A stretch of DNA of 59,975 bases from Phoronis australis (taxonomy: Eukaryota; Phoronida; Phoronidae): positions 469,502-529,476 of the forward strand of contig NMRA01000025.1 in NCBI GenBank assembly GCA_002633005.1, given 5' to 3'. Made by a program: the position numbers and the translations under genes. Every line of letters begins with the position of its first letter. Position 1 is the stretch's first letter. The notes under the pieces are model-generated. The model searched no databases, was not told the DNA's origin, and was given only the letters and a program-made list of their open reading frames with translations. Positions 46,560 through 57,544 of the stretch are shown here, piece after piece.

Positions 46560-46785
46560 GGTTTTGCATTGTTGTTTGGTGTTTTACTGCTGCAAAATGA
46601 TAAAGCCAGGAGATAATTTTTCGCAACTTGTGTCAACGTCATGACCCGTTGACGTCACAGGCTAATTCTAACACCATTGCCTGCTGTCTAGTGTCGGGTA
46701 ACGTGCTGTTATCGAGTGGAACTAGCTGAGCTGAATTGATGAAAAATGCAAACGTTTTAGGTGGCATGCTCCTTTGAAACGAAGC
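46560..46785 (-). repeat. Diverged, inverted relative of the long dispersed repeat's first segment
   Basis: The reverse strand starts 'aaaggagcatgccacc' and follows the order 'agctagttccactcgataac ... gttaccYgacac' seen at 32201 and 38116. It shows about 60 to 70 percent similarity by eye. Confidence 0.55.
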
Positions 46786-46799
46786 AAATGCTTCCTAGA

Positions 46800-49068
46800 A
46801 TAGATATAAAATGGTGTTTTATTTAATCTGAAAATGTACCAAATAAGCCTTTGTTGGTGCTCAAACACCTATGTCAGGGAAACGCATTTTTATTTTCGTA
46901 AAAGCTTTCAACAATTGGTTCTCTTATTTGTGCGCACTCTATAGTATATCTTAATTTCCCAGGGAAATTACTGTCAAATACGGAAGGTTTATTAATCTTT
47001 CCTCAGTCAGTGGCTGGACTGGCTGTCAATAATCAAACTTTACGGAGTTGTCACAATGCCGATGAACACAGATATGGTTGGTCTTAATGAAACCTATCTC
47101 TAGGGAGGTGAAATATATGCACGTTAAACTTATACATGGCTTTGTCTCAACCGATCAAGGAAACGTGTAAAAGCACCGAAGATATTTGGACGATTGCTGT
47201 TCTTCCACCAGTGATGCCGGTTTGTTTACCTATAACGCGCTACCTGTCAACAATTCGACCAGCCAATCAGAAACGCCGTTGTAAAAAGTTTTTCCCCGAG
47301 GAAAATTAAATGACGCCTTCGTGTCCCCTTCCCCCTTTCGGACACGCAGGGAATCAGGGAGACTTATTATGGCTGGTTTCCTGCAGTGCCCGAATTCACA
47401 ATATGCCTAGTGCGGACGAGTTTAGGAAAGACTGACTTTTGATAAACAGGTTATAAATAATCACAGTGAAGCCTTGATTGAGCATAATTATTAGATCTGT
47501 CTAGAAAATTGTAGATTCTTAACAACTCAAAAACAATGCAACTAGTACCGATCTATAAACAAAAATTCTTACGCTGATCATAAATATGCCGTTGTTCTTT
47601 GAACCCTTCAGGGCACGGCACTCGTAGGAACACCTTCCGAATGGAGATCTCTTTTACCGTACGTTTTGCATGTGTATGGTGCTTGTAACGGTAAGGTGGA
47701 AGTGCGTAATTCCATGCATTTGCTGCTATCTAAGCTGTATAAGCTAACTGCACGTCGTGCATGTATACTTATCTATGCTTATTCTTTGCAAACGTAAAGG
47801 GACTCAAAGGAAGGTGCACCAAAAGAAGCCATCGACTCAATAAGAAGATATCAAATTGTCCATACATTTTCTACCTGGTGTGGTCCAAAAACAAGGAATT
47901 TTAGAGACGGATTTGGCAGCGGTCCCGACAAAACGACTTGAGAGTGTGCATGGAGTACGAAATACAAAGTCATAAGGCGCTCGTAAGAAAACCGTAAGGT
48001 ACCCAAAGAACCATATTGTAAGAAGTCTAGTGTTATCGTGGGACCGAATCGATTCCTTTTCTCAAGAATGCGTCAAGTTTAACACGCAAATAGAACGACG
48101 GTACTCCATAAGAAGGTCGTAATACTCTATGACCGCGCTTTCATTTACTAGTCCACGTTTGTTCTTAGTTTCTGGCCCTAGATTCGAGTTAAAAACTCGA
48201 GTTCGTATTTGTGTATCCATCTTCAGATCGTGCAGCTCTAATTCTGGGGTCATCACGTGCACATTACACGCTACATTCATCCACGTAAAAACCATACTAG
48301 AGCTCACAACCATAAACACGTATGTTGAGTTCATCCTATGAGAAATGTCATTAATAATTTAGAGTTCGACTTCTGCAAAACTGACTTTTTTCTTGCTCTG
48401 ACGCGTGTGAATTTTTCTTTGTTCTTTTGCCAATGATCTATGATGTTACATTAAAGCATTGTATTGCCTTCTGAAGTATTTATAATATAGTTTATTTTCT
48501 TTCCAGGAAAATAGATAAACACTCTCACCGACAAGCGAGAGAGAGAGAGAGGCAGGGAGGGAGGGAGGGAGGGAGGGGGGAGACATTGTTCCATCGACAT
48601 AAAACTTAAGTCGACGTCGATACGCGGAAAAGGTCGACTGGGATATTATTTCATCCACTCCACTCGAGGTACGGTTTGTATTTATCCCATACGCTTCGAA
48701 CTCTTAGTTTCTTTTATTTTTCGGCGGATTTTTTAAATACTTCACCCAGGCTGTTCACGTGGCGGATCACATCCTATAACATATGTACTTGCGCGTCATG
48801 TTACAAGTTTACCCTAGTTAAAGAAAACAGTTATTGTATTAAATATAACGATTTATTACTTGAGAAGAGATAACAAAGATGGAAACAACAATAACTGTGC
48901 ACTGATTTTGTAACATTTTCTGAAAATAATTAAATAACAGCAATATTTAACATTGTAATTACCGAGGAATAGCGCCTGAGGCGCAGGTGATATAATATTT
49001 AGTAAATAAAACTACGATTGAAGTTTTATATAATTTTAAAACAGTTTTGTACCCGATGTTTGGGACCT
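46800..49068. other. Intergenic block, no supported gene
   Basis: It contains a good CCAAT-box-like word (CCAGCCAATCAG, about 47259-47270) and a GA-rich microsatellite at 48538. No exon was recognised. Confidence 0.4.
48538..48583. repeat. (GA)n/(GGGA)n microsatellite
   Basis: A GAGAGAGAGA run passes into GGGAGGGAGGGA and a G run. Simple sequence. Confidence 0.95.
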
Positions 49069-49255
49069 GGGCCCGGTCTCTAATCTTTGTACTCGAAACG
49101 AACTCGAAATTATTTTTGGCAATTTCTCTGCTCCTTTTGTGCGAACTTAAGATAATTGGTTATCAGACTGTGCTCGAATACATTATAGTTTATGCATAGG
49201 AGTTTCTAGTTCAAGTTTGCCCTTGAAGACCCTTATATTCGTGCTACAAACTCGA
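49069..49255 (+). mobile_element. Partial GGGCCCGGTCTC foldback element, cut by an assembly N
   Basis: The first 187 bases match 22529-22715 almost exactly (for example GGGCCCGGTCTCTAATCTTT, then AACTCGAAATTATTTTTGGC). The copy ends at the N at 49256. The near identity with a copy 26 kb away implies recent mobility or a scaffold misplacement. Confidence 0.8.
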
Positions 49256-49624
49256 NGGAAAGTCAGGAAATTTGTCTAACATCAAGTCAAAAGACAGAAA
49301 TTCGCATTCTATTTGACTGGACAGAAGAAACGCAAATGACAAATATAGTTTTTGACTATTCCTTGTCAGATTTCTGACTTTTCGCCAAAGTCAAAAGGCA
49401 AAAGCGGCTAGATTTAGAGAAATAGGCCCCTGAGTTTTTTATGTTCGTGTCAGCGTCACATTCGATCTTCGTTATACTTGGATCCATCTTCGATGAACTC
49501 CAAAATCACTAATAGCTTCGAGTTTGAAATCGGATATAAATTCTGTGCTCAACGTTTCGATAAACGTCGCCCCTCTTCTGGAACGCAATTTCAAAGTCAA
49601 TTTTATTTATAAATCACGGTCATT

Positions 49625-49954
49625 TCATGGCTCAATTTCCTTTCTTAATATATCAGTGTACCATGTTTCACTCCTGACCATCTTCCAACAGAGCGGGTGC
49701 TTCTTCCCTTTGTCTGTTAGCGCGTAGCCAAACGTATTGGGCGTCGGCAGGTGGGAAGACTGCCTGATTTTAGTTTTCAGTTTGGCAAACGGGATCAGAG
49801 CCTTGATACAAGTCTGGTGCCAATACTGTCTCACTTTACGCAATTTATCCACGTCGTTTTTCATTCTATGTTCTCCATATTTAGCCACTTGTTCCAAGTG
49901 CCGTTGGACGAAGAAATTGTACAACTTCATGTCGCCCGAATTGATTCTTGCAAC
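49625..49954 (-). CDS. Candidate terminal exon, unrecognised protein
   Basis: Acceptor ATATTTCAG|GTTGC opens a 109-codon frame to stop TGA 49625-49627. It reads VARINSGDMKLYNFFVQRHL, EHRMKNDVDKLRKVRQYWHQ and, near the end, PTPNTFGYALTDKGKKHPLC. The P-x-x-FGy...g pattern resembles segments seen in some transposon-derived invertebrate proteins, but I cannot assign a family. An AATAAA lies about 20 bases beyond the stop on the same strand (49599-49606), a short but usable spacing. The exon enters in phase 0. Upstream exons were not found, so this may be a retrogene-like or transposon remnant. Confidence 0.4.
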   Translation of the reverse strand, partial: VARINSGDMKLYNFFVQRHLEQVAKYGEHRMKNDVDKLRKVRQYWHQTCIKALIPFAKLKTKIRQSSHLPTPNTFGYALTDKGKKHPLCWKMVRSETWYTDILRKEIEP

Positions 49955-50102
49955 CTGAAATATTACTTCAAGCTGATGAAGAAATAGACCGGCAGCCCAC
50001 AGCAACTTGCATAGAAGAACGAGGAGACAACATGTGATCACAGGGGTACTAACTGCAAAGTGCACCCCCACTATGTACAGAAATGGAAGTCTGCGCATTT
50101 AT

Positions 50103-50580
50103 CAGGGCTTGGAATTTTTTTCAAATGTTCTGTCCGCGCATTTTATTATATTTCCGCGTAAAAAAATCGGATTTGATCTAAAATTTCCGCGGCAAATTCC
50201 TTTCTTACCGCGGCGTTGCAGATGACGTTCCCCTCGAAAAGCGGAAGTTGCTCTTTATGTTTCGGAGCAACGTAAATTGTCAACATTGCCGGGGCATCTG
50301 GGATAGCGTGGTGGGATTTTCAATGGCGTCTCGTGTTTTTGTAAAGCGCGGCGACAAATACTACGGCTCTGCAGCCAAAAATGTGTGGGTCGGGAGTGGA
50401 CCGACGAGCTAAAAGGACGCATGCTACTGATGGTGGTAACGTTTTTTTTTTTTGTTTTTTTTTGGCCTCTCGATTTTTGTCGGGGAAAGGTTCACATCGA
50501 CCATTTCAAGGCTAGGTAGCGCGTATGATTTGGGCCGTAAAAGTTTCCGCGTTTTTTGTCATTGGTCATTCCAAGCCCTG
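50103..50580. mobile_element. hAT-like foldback element with CAGGGCTTGGAAT ends
   Basis: The left end CAGGGCTTGGAAT is the exact inverse of the right end ATTCCAAGCCCTG. CAGGG starts are typical of hAT terminal repeats. Flanking 8-mers (GCATTTAT and GCTTATGT) match at five of eight positions, a poor duplication. A 29-codon frame at 50322 (MASRVFVKRGDKYYGS ...) may be the residue of a start of an encoded protein. No transposase is present. Confidence 0.65.
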
Positions 50581-50584
50581 GCTT

Positions 50585-51280
50585 ATGTCTGCACTCTAAG
50601 GACTTTATGATGAGAGGGCCACCAATTGACCTACATTAGATTTCCGAGGTACCGGCCGAAACTGAGTTCTGAGTGACCCATGAATAACAAAATGCCTTAC
50701 CCAAAATTGAGCTTACTCAAGCATTCGAGGCACCACAAAAATCCATGTGATTCAGTACACGCCACGGCATATCTCGGACAAACAAAATACACCCTGGGTT
50801 CGACTGCTCTCATGCGATTTCAGGTGAGCTCACGTCGAGATTTTGTGCTCCTGGACATGCGCGTTATGAATGTGAAAGGACTCTGGCTTGGTTGCTAGTC
50901 ACAAAAGACTCAGGGCTACTAACGAAGTGCTGCAACTTCTTGCAATTTGTTTTAAAACGTGCACAAATTTGGGACAAAGGGGAACATTTGGAAAATCGGT
51001 GAAAACAGAAATTGGCCAACACGTAGCACTCACAATTTTGTGCCAGATTTTGTTTTGGCTTTTACCCAGATATTTCTAAAGCTGCATATTTTTGCAAATT
51101 TGCACCAAGACAAATAAAAGGGTACACTTGAAAAGGCGATGTGAGACCCACTAAGCAACACGTTTATGGGGGTGGCCCCAATCCCTTGCCATGCTATACC
51201 ATGCGAAACGTAACGACCATTTTCCGTCTGTTGCTGTTCATGACTTCCCCGCCCCCTCCAAAAGTTGTTGCAAAAAAACA
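50585..51280. other. No gene seen
   Basis: Spacer before the tandem array; no supported exon. Confidence 0.4.
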
Positions 51281-51348
51281 GCATATGGCGCTTGCTTGTG
51301 TCGCGAGCGTACTGTTTTCCAGTAGACGATAGAATTTTCTTGGCGAAG

Positions 51349-52207
51349 AGGACGGAGAATTATGCACGAAAGTGACGTTTATCACACTGTATTCCATTTA
51401 ACGTTTGTAACGAGCAAGGTGAGTGTCGGTTACCACTCACAGATTTCAAATGCACTTCTTCCAGACGTTAGATCCAAGTTTCATGCCAAGAAAACTTGGT
51501 AACACAAATCTATAAATTTAGTTCATAAATAAACTTTAGTCAGTTTTTGGAACGAGCCCCAAAACTATCCGGGCGGTGTGAAAATTCGACCTCTATATAT
51601 ATTTTCACGAATCGTTCCCTGGGTGCATTTTGACGCTAGTTGTACAGCTTTGCACTGAGGTTAGTCTTCATACAGTAGACTGGCTCGTGTATGTGTAGGT
51701 GGTTACCCATGTAAGTAACCTTGGTACAAAGCTGTATACTAAATATTTAGCTTTGCGCCGATGTGGGTAAAAAAGTGNAGGACGGAGAATTATGCACGAA
51801 AGTGACGTTTATCACACTGTATTCCATTTAACGTTTGTAACGAGCAAGGTGAGTGTCGGTTACCACTCACAGATTTCAAATGCACTTCTTCCAGGCGTTA
51901 GATCCAAGTTTCATGCCAAGAAAACTTGGTAACACAAATCTATAAATTTAGTTCATAAATAAACTTTAGTCAGTTTTTGGAACGAGCCCCAAAACTGTCC
52001 GGGCGGTGTGAAAATTCGACCTCTATATATATTTTCACGAATCGTTCCCTGGGTGCATTTTGACGCTAGTTGTGCAGCTTTGCACTGCAGTTAGTCTTCA
52101 TACAGTAGACTGGCTCGTGTATGTGTAGGTGGTTACCCATGTAAGTAACCTTGGTACAAAGCTGTATACTAAATATTCAGCTTTGCGCCGATGTGGGTAA
52201 AAAAGTG
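51349..52207. repeat. 429-bp allelic duplicate around a single N
   Basis: 51349-51777 and 51779-52207 are the same 429 bases (offset 430) with about six substitutions, separated by one N at 51778. It is the same signature as the 20-22 kb duplicate, an unmerged contig overlap between haplotypes. Confidence 0.85.
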
Positions 52208-52350
52208 GTAAGATAAAATCTGACACAAAATTAGTGTCATTAAAAACTACAGTTTCCGTTGAGTAAACTACATTATTTAAAGGTGTTGGAAAAAATGTTG
52301 TTCTACCCTTATTCTCCTAATAGAGTTGAGGAGCGATCTTTAGCGACGAC

Positions 52351-52386
52351 TTTCGGCGCCATGAAATATTACGTCACCTATTGGCC
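52351..52386. promoter_or_regulatory. Conserved E2F-like / CRE-like / CCAAT-like block, unit 2
   Basis: TTTCGGCGCC (E2F-like), TTACGTCA (CRE/ATF half-palindrome) and ATTGGCC (inverted CCAAT box) lie within 36 bases and recur at the same spacing at 53511-53546 with one base changed. Known factors bind such words; use as a promoter here is inference. Confidence 0.4.
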
Positions 52387-53510
52387 ATTTTCTTTTTTGG
52401 CTGATTCTTCAATCAACTGTTGTTCTTTCACGAGGTTGCGTACACGTCACAACAATTTATCGCAACTGGTTTCACTTATACATAAGTTTTTAGAATATTG
52501 ATACCGAAAAACCGAATTTCAGAAAAAAAAATTTACTGCTGCCAAGCTATCATCATCTCCCGAGAGATGTCACAAAAATTTAGGAAATGGCGCGTGCGCG
52601 TGTCACGGGCGTACTGTTTTCAATACGACGACATAACTTTTCTCTGCTAGAAAAGGCGGAGGATTGCGCAAGAAAATGACGTTGACGAGCAGAATTTAAT
52701 GTTTCTTATGGTTATGAGTCAACGGAAAATTCGAGCGCATGTGGTTAGACACTAAAACTTTGACGAGTCGAGGCTCCTTACTCCAACTGTCCCAAATCCA
52801 AATAAAATCGGTGTGCATCTCCCTCAGACTGGTATTGCATAAACCTTTGAAGCCTTATCTTTCATTGATCCCCTTAAATTACCCCTGTGGGTGGCCGTGA
52901 ATTAGCGACGAATATTTCAAAACAATCTCTAAACTCTTAATTCAAGGACCCAAAATAGTAAACATGGCAGATTCCAGTTGTGCTTTAACTTGTACGCCTG
53001 TCGAAGATGAAATTTCCAGTTTGAGCAATCAATTTATCGGGTCCCCAATTTAAATGATTGAGGTTACTAAAAAAATCCTTTCATTTCTGTATAATGTGTT
53101 CCTCCTCATGCTCCTTTTATCAGTTGCAAGAACGGGCGTATCTTGTGTTTGATCTTGTTGAAGCATAACGAAAGCTCGGATTTTGGCGGAGATTTCCGAT
53201 GACTTATCGCACGTTTAGTTGCGGTAAATCATCCAATGAGATAAATATAACTATATATGTAGCTCATTTAGTGTACAGGTTTGTACCAAGGCTAGCTGGC
53301 TGACTACTATGTAAGTAGCCTTGGTATATAAATATACAGCTTTGCACCGATGTGGGTAAAAAAGTGGTAAGATAAAATCTGGCACAAAATTAGTGTCATT
53401 AAAAACTACAGTCTTCCTTGAGTATACAAAATTATTTAACAGTGTTGGAAAAAAATGGCGTTCTACCGTTATTCTGCTGCTAAAGTTGTGGAGCGTTCTT
53501 TAGCGACGGC

Positions 53511-53546
53511 TTTCGGCGCCATGAAATATTGCGTCACCTATTGGCC
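53511..53546. promoter_or_regulatory. Conserved E2F-like / CRE-like / CCAAT-like block, unit 3
   Basis: It repeats the block at 52351-52386. The CRE-like word is TTGCGTCA here. It lies about 1.4 kb from the start of the sulfotransferase-like gene, on the far side from that gene's promoter, so a link is doubtful. Confidence 0.35.
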
Positions 53547-54161
53547 AGTTTCTTTTTTCGCCGATTCTTCAATCAACTGCTGTTCTTTCACGAGCTTGCG
53601 TACACGTCACAACAAATTATTGGAACTGGCTTCACTTCATTATAATTTTTTAGAATTTCGATACCGAAAAACCGAACTTCAGAACAAATTTTGCTTCTCC
53701 GAAGTTGTCGCGAAAATTTAGGAAATGGCGCGTGCGCGTGACACGAGCGTATTGTTTTCGAAACGACGACATACTTTTCATTGTTAGAAAAGGCGGAGAG
53801 TTACGCAAGAAAATGACGTTTATTGCATTGTTTTTCACTTAAACGGCTGTAACGGGCAACGTGCGTATCGGTTGATTCCCAGATTTTGCATGCACCCCGT
53901 CCGGTCTTTAGCTTTACATTTTGATACAAGTTTCACGGCGCGGTGACGAGCAGAACTACCCTGGCTGCGTGCAATTTCGGGGTCTACGGAACAAATACAT
54001 ACAGTGGTATCTAGCTGTATTTGGACGACAGTCATCATACAGCTAGCTGGCTGACTACCATGTAAGATGCATGCATTTGAGACTCATTACTAGAAAATCA
54101 GGTAACTGTATGACGACCAGCGTCAAAATACATATTTATGCATTTTAAGCACATTTTTGTA

Positions 54162-54980
54162 TCAAGGCCAACTCATTACCAACTGACGATGTAGTGTTTC
54201 TGTTTCTCTCGAACGCTTAAATATGCTTGGTACGCCCAGTTTAACGTAAGCCATGTCTTCGAAAGTTAATCCCAAACGATCTTTGACCAAAACCAAGCCT
54301 TCATCTAAATATTCAGCCACAAGAATAATGTCGAAGTGAGACCAAATATTAGCTATAACTGTTGAGGTCTGCTTCTCGTCCGTAGCATTTGTAGAAGCAG
54401 GCATTCCGAATTCTCGTAGAGTGGGATTGGGAAGAGGTATTTTGCATTTTCGCTTGAAGATCTTCTTGATGTACTTTGCAGGCGATTCCACGAAATGGCC
54501 AAGTACATTTCGTGTCTCTGGAATTTGCAAACACTGCCGAATATCCCATTGGTAGACACTGAACAAATATCTCAGTACGTCCTCCGGATGGCTTATAACA
54601 GTAATGTATACGGATTTACTTAAGCTTATTATCTTTTGCAAACGCTTGAAAATTAGCGGGACGCGGTGAACCAGGATGTCGTAACTTCCAGTTTCTGTAG
54701 ATCGATGAACAAGAAAAGGTTTTCCAAACTCATATCCTTTATCCGGTAAAGCAAAACGCAGGTGTCGACTTTCACCATATCTGAACATAATGTTTTGGAG
54801 CGAGTCACCGGCGGCACCAGACGTTTTGAAAAATAGCAGTTTTTGTTTTTTGAGCGGCTTTGATTCAGACGGGCTTAAGGTATTGTAGAAAATGTGCATT
54901 AAACACGTTGCAATTCCAACGGCAGCACCACTAATGAGGATTTTTAGACGACGATTCCTGAACTGTGATGAACAAAACAT
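54162..54980 (-). CDS. Galactose-3-O-sulfotransferase-like, single exon, possibly incomplete or decayed
   Basis: The family transfers sulfate from PAPS to galactose on glycolipids and glycans in the Golgi. The 272-codon frame starts with a short basic cytosolic tail and a membrane anchor (LKILISGAAVGIATCLMHIF), the type II layout. The PAPS-binding 5' loop is LLFFKTSGAAGDSLQNIMFR, where functional members read closer to LKTHKT.SST, so the loop has lost residues. The 3' phosphate-binding block is YITVISHPEDVLRYLFSVYQ. A late block EYLDEGLVLVKDRLGLTFED is well conserved. Family members are nearer 400 residues, and this one ends soon after that block. A GTAATGAG donor at about 54173 could lead to another exon, but none was seen. 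Confidence 0.7.
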   Translation of the reverse strand: MFCSSQFRNRRLKILISGAAVGIATCLMHIFYNTLSPSESKPLKKQKLLFFKTSGAAGDSLQNIMFRYGESRHLRFALPDKGYEFGKPFLVHRSTETGSYDILVHRVPLIFKRLQKIISLSKSVYITVISHPEDVLRYLFSVYQWDIRQCLQIPETRNVLGHFVESPAKYIKKIFKRKCKIPLPNPTLREFGMPASTNATDEKQTSTVIANIWSHFDIILVAEYLDEGLVLVKDRLGLTFEDMAYVKLGVPSIFKRSRETETLHRQLVMSWP

Positions 54981-55092
54981 TTCGTATCCTTTCTGGCTAC
55001 TTCATAAGAAACGACTAAAACTACCTACACCTGAACGTGCATCTCAAATCTCGTGCATGACTCGGTGGATTATTAATACAATCATGTGTCTT

Positions 55093-55122
55093 AGATGTCT
55101 ATGGTCTTGACCATAGACATCT
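55093..55122. promoter_or_regulatory. Perfect 14-bp palindrome upstream of the sulfotransferase-like gene
   Basis: AGATGTCTATGGTC and GACCATAGACATCT are exact inverses around a 2-base loop (TT). A third TATGGTCTTGA word follows at about 55129. It lies 113 bp 5' of the minus-strand ATG. Whether it is a binding site, a hairpin or a chance remnant of a foldback is unknown. Confidence 0.45.
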
Positions 55123-55574
55123 TAATACTATGGTCTTGATGTATTCAAATTAAATGTGCAATCACTCAGGTTTGATCACTCTGAAAAGTCAAAGCGGATA
55201 AAGTTCCAAGACGCCAATTTTCTACTAAGCGTATTTACAGTACATGTAGGTGGATTAGAAGGCAGACATCCACTAATATAGTTACAAAAACATAACGGAG
55301 CTAATTTTTTTATAACTCTGGGGATGAAAGCTCAAAACTTATAGAAATTTGTCTGTCCAACATTAATCTCACTGAAAATGCGTTTTTGGTCGTAAAACCG
55401 ATTATGTCCAATTAAAACATAAACAATAGCCATAATCACGATGGGGTGTAAGACCTTTCATAAAAAGGCTACACATCTTTCCCCTAAACGCTGTTCTTGT
55501 ATCTGGCACGCATTTCGCACTTTTGAACGCAAATGCGTACTGCCCAAGTGCAGTGATTCTCATTTGATGATCAT
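55123..55574. other. No gene seen
   Basis: AT-rich spacer; a few short frames on the minus strand show no pattern. Confidence 0.4.
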
Positions 55575-55850
55575 GGACCTGTTTCATGAAAAGTGACTCA
55601 AGACTTAGACAGAAATTATGTGTTATGGTGCCACTTCAATATTAGGTCTTATGATGCCACTTTAAAATCGTCAAATAAAGGTTTAGTCCTTAACTCATCA
55701 ATGCCTGGAATAGTAAGTAACATTTGTTGGTGTATCTGGGTACATTATTCTTTTCTAAAGAGAGTTTTTAGTTATTTTCAGAAATAGCTATGCGCGGCGT
55801 CACCAAATTTCTCTTTTAAGTCTTTTAAGTGACTTTTACGAAACAGATCC
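55575..55850. mobile_element. GTTTCATGAAA-type foldback element, flanked by CATG
   Basis: The left end GGACCTGTTTCATGAAAAGT and the inverted right end (GGATCTGTTTCGTAAAAGTC) match over about 30 bases. CATG lies directly outside both ends and may be a 4-bp target duplication. The right half is homologous to 25789-25856. It is non-autonomous. Confidence 0.7.
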
Positions 55851-56823
55851 CATGCCTGTTAAAATTCAATGTTCAAACAAGAAACAAGAATGTCGCAAAA
55901 GTGAAGTCGAGTTATTTGTTTTGAAGTTATAAAACGCAAAGTTTCTTTTTCGTGGAATCTCAGTAAGATTCACCTCGCCTCTCGGGACCTGAAACTCGGA
56001 GGTCTCTGGGCAGTAAGCGAATGCAAGTTAGTGTTTTTTTCTACCGTAGCTGAGTCTAGTTTTCCCCTTTTAGTTTATCATCACAAAATTTTCCAAATGC
56101 ACGTTCGCACAAGACAATATTATAAAAATCAATGAAAACCAGTTTTATTTAACGGACCATTAGCGGGGTATCATAACTGAGAAATATGCAACTAATTGTT
56201 TTCTTTTGAAACAAGGTAAATTCCGTCATTCAGGAATTTGTTCAGGATGAAAAACACTCTATTGATATTAATACTGAAAATGAAATACAAATTTAAAAGG
56301 CATTCCTAATATTTTATGTTAAAGAGGTGATCAATCGAAATTCATTTAGTGGTACTAACAAAGTAGCAGCGGTGATCGGTAAAGAATCGAGAGCATTTTG
56401 ATTGGATGGTGAAGTTTAATCTGAGGAAGGACCCAGCTTTGCTCAAAGGAGTAACCTAGCTTGCTCCCAACAGTAAGCTAAAATGTTTTCTTGACATTGG
56501 TCAAGAAAGGACCGTTTGCAGCAGCAAGTTCGGGTGCTTGCCCATGAAAGTACGTGTATGACCGCCATCTGATGGGCTTCCCGTCTACCCGTGTTTGTCA
56601 GCTACCAAGCTTCAACAATGGGGCAAGACTGGTCGTATTATTCCGAACAATGGGGGTAGCTACTCCATTCAGTGACCTATTAGATCGGATATTCATGCAG
56701 TGTGTTTTGTATGGTGGTTTTTGACCAAACGAGTTGCGTGCAGTGGTTCAATTCTGTAGTTTTATGTAGCGGGTGTGCTGTGTCTTTTCTAGTATTTGCT
56801 GATCGCAGCACCCTTTGAAGACA
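55851..56823. other. Presumed upstream region of the secreted-protein gene
   Basis: No exon was recognised. No clear TATA box was seen within 100 bp of the ATG at 56824, so the promoter cannot be placed. Confidence 0.35.
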
Positions 56824-56836
56824 ATGAAAGCGGCAG
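56824..56836 (+). CDS. Secreted-protein gene S, first coding exon
   Basis: ATGAAAGCGGCAG|GTAAGC encodes M-K-A-A and leaves one base. Spliced to the acceptor at 59022 it gives MKAAAVAVLALVSLVSFSVG, a near-ideal signal peptide, without any frame correction. The join is supported by phase and by the product, not by transcripts. The short 13-base coding exon is normal for secreted-protein genes with a 5' UTR exon. Confidence 0.6.
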
Positions 56837-57532
56837 GTAAGCAAGATGTCAGGAGATCGAGCTTTGAACTGTGATTAATGGTCATGTTTAACCAACAAAC
56901 CCGTCTGAGGTCACTGGCTGCATGGCCGCGCCTTGAGCATAACAGCTTTGTGGTTTGAACCGATCGTACAGTAATGTAGCAAATTTAAAGTAGACTTGAA
57001 CACGTCAGTGACGGGACATGCGTTTCCCAGGATTGTCAATCAATCGTGAACGGGCATACATTTGGGGCAAAAATCGTTATGCAGTACTTGACACTTAAAG
57101 CGGAACTGGTTTAAAACGAAACCGATTGTAGTCGCTCAAGCAAAATAGGTTGATTAGTCTATTTAGAAACCTATGTAATGAGTGCGTAACGCTGGATAGA
57201 CACATGTGTCCGACTCCGTTCCATAAACCTTTGATTGCCTTGACTAGATCAACTATAGTTGTATCAGCCAGCTATTCAGTTGCAATGTTTATTCAAGTCG
57301 TTTTTAATTGTATAAGGAAATTACTGGACCGGATTCAGTGTAGGCCTAAGTGCTCCCTGCTCCCGGATTCCATCCAAGAAAGATAGTTTTTCGTGCGAGG
57401 GAAAGGCAAGTCATGTGTGATTTCGTAAAGTACACATGTACGTGTCTTCACTAGCAATGCATCATCTATCATTACACGGGTGTTCTCACCAAAAGCCACT
57501 AGAGGACACTCTTGGTAAGCCAGCGTCCGCTC

Positions 57533-57544
57533 CGTAGACGCAAG
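57533..57544 (+). repeat. Shared 12-mer CGTAGACGCAAG
   Basis: The same 12 bases occur at 6802-6813 and 16552-16563, each in unrelated-looking surroundings, so they may mark an old dispersed repeat. Confidence 0.3.

Larger units (their letters stand above)
51280..54060. repeat. Tandem array of a ~1.16-kb unit (three copies, first and last partial)
   Basis: Complete unit 52208-53366 (1159 bp) starts GTAAGATAAAATCTG and ends TGTGGGTAAAAAAGTG. A following unit starts at 53367 and fades near 54060, and a preceding partial unit covers about 51280-52207. All carry the 'ggcgcNtgcNNgtgNcRcgRgcgtaYtgtttt' and 'aaatgacgtt' blocks. Small frames at 52259-52501 and 53455-53721 align between units. Their substitutions fall evenly over codon positions, so I do not call them genes. 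Confidence 0.8.

Noticed and set aside
52259-53721. Two aligned small proteins in the tandem array (80 and 88 codons)
   Set aside because: Differences are spread evenly over codon positions and no splice or family support exists. I treat the conservation as DNA-level.
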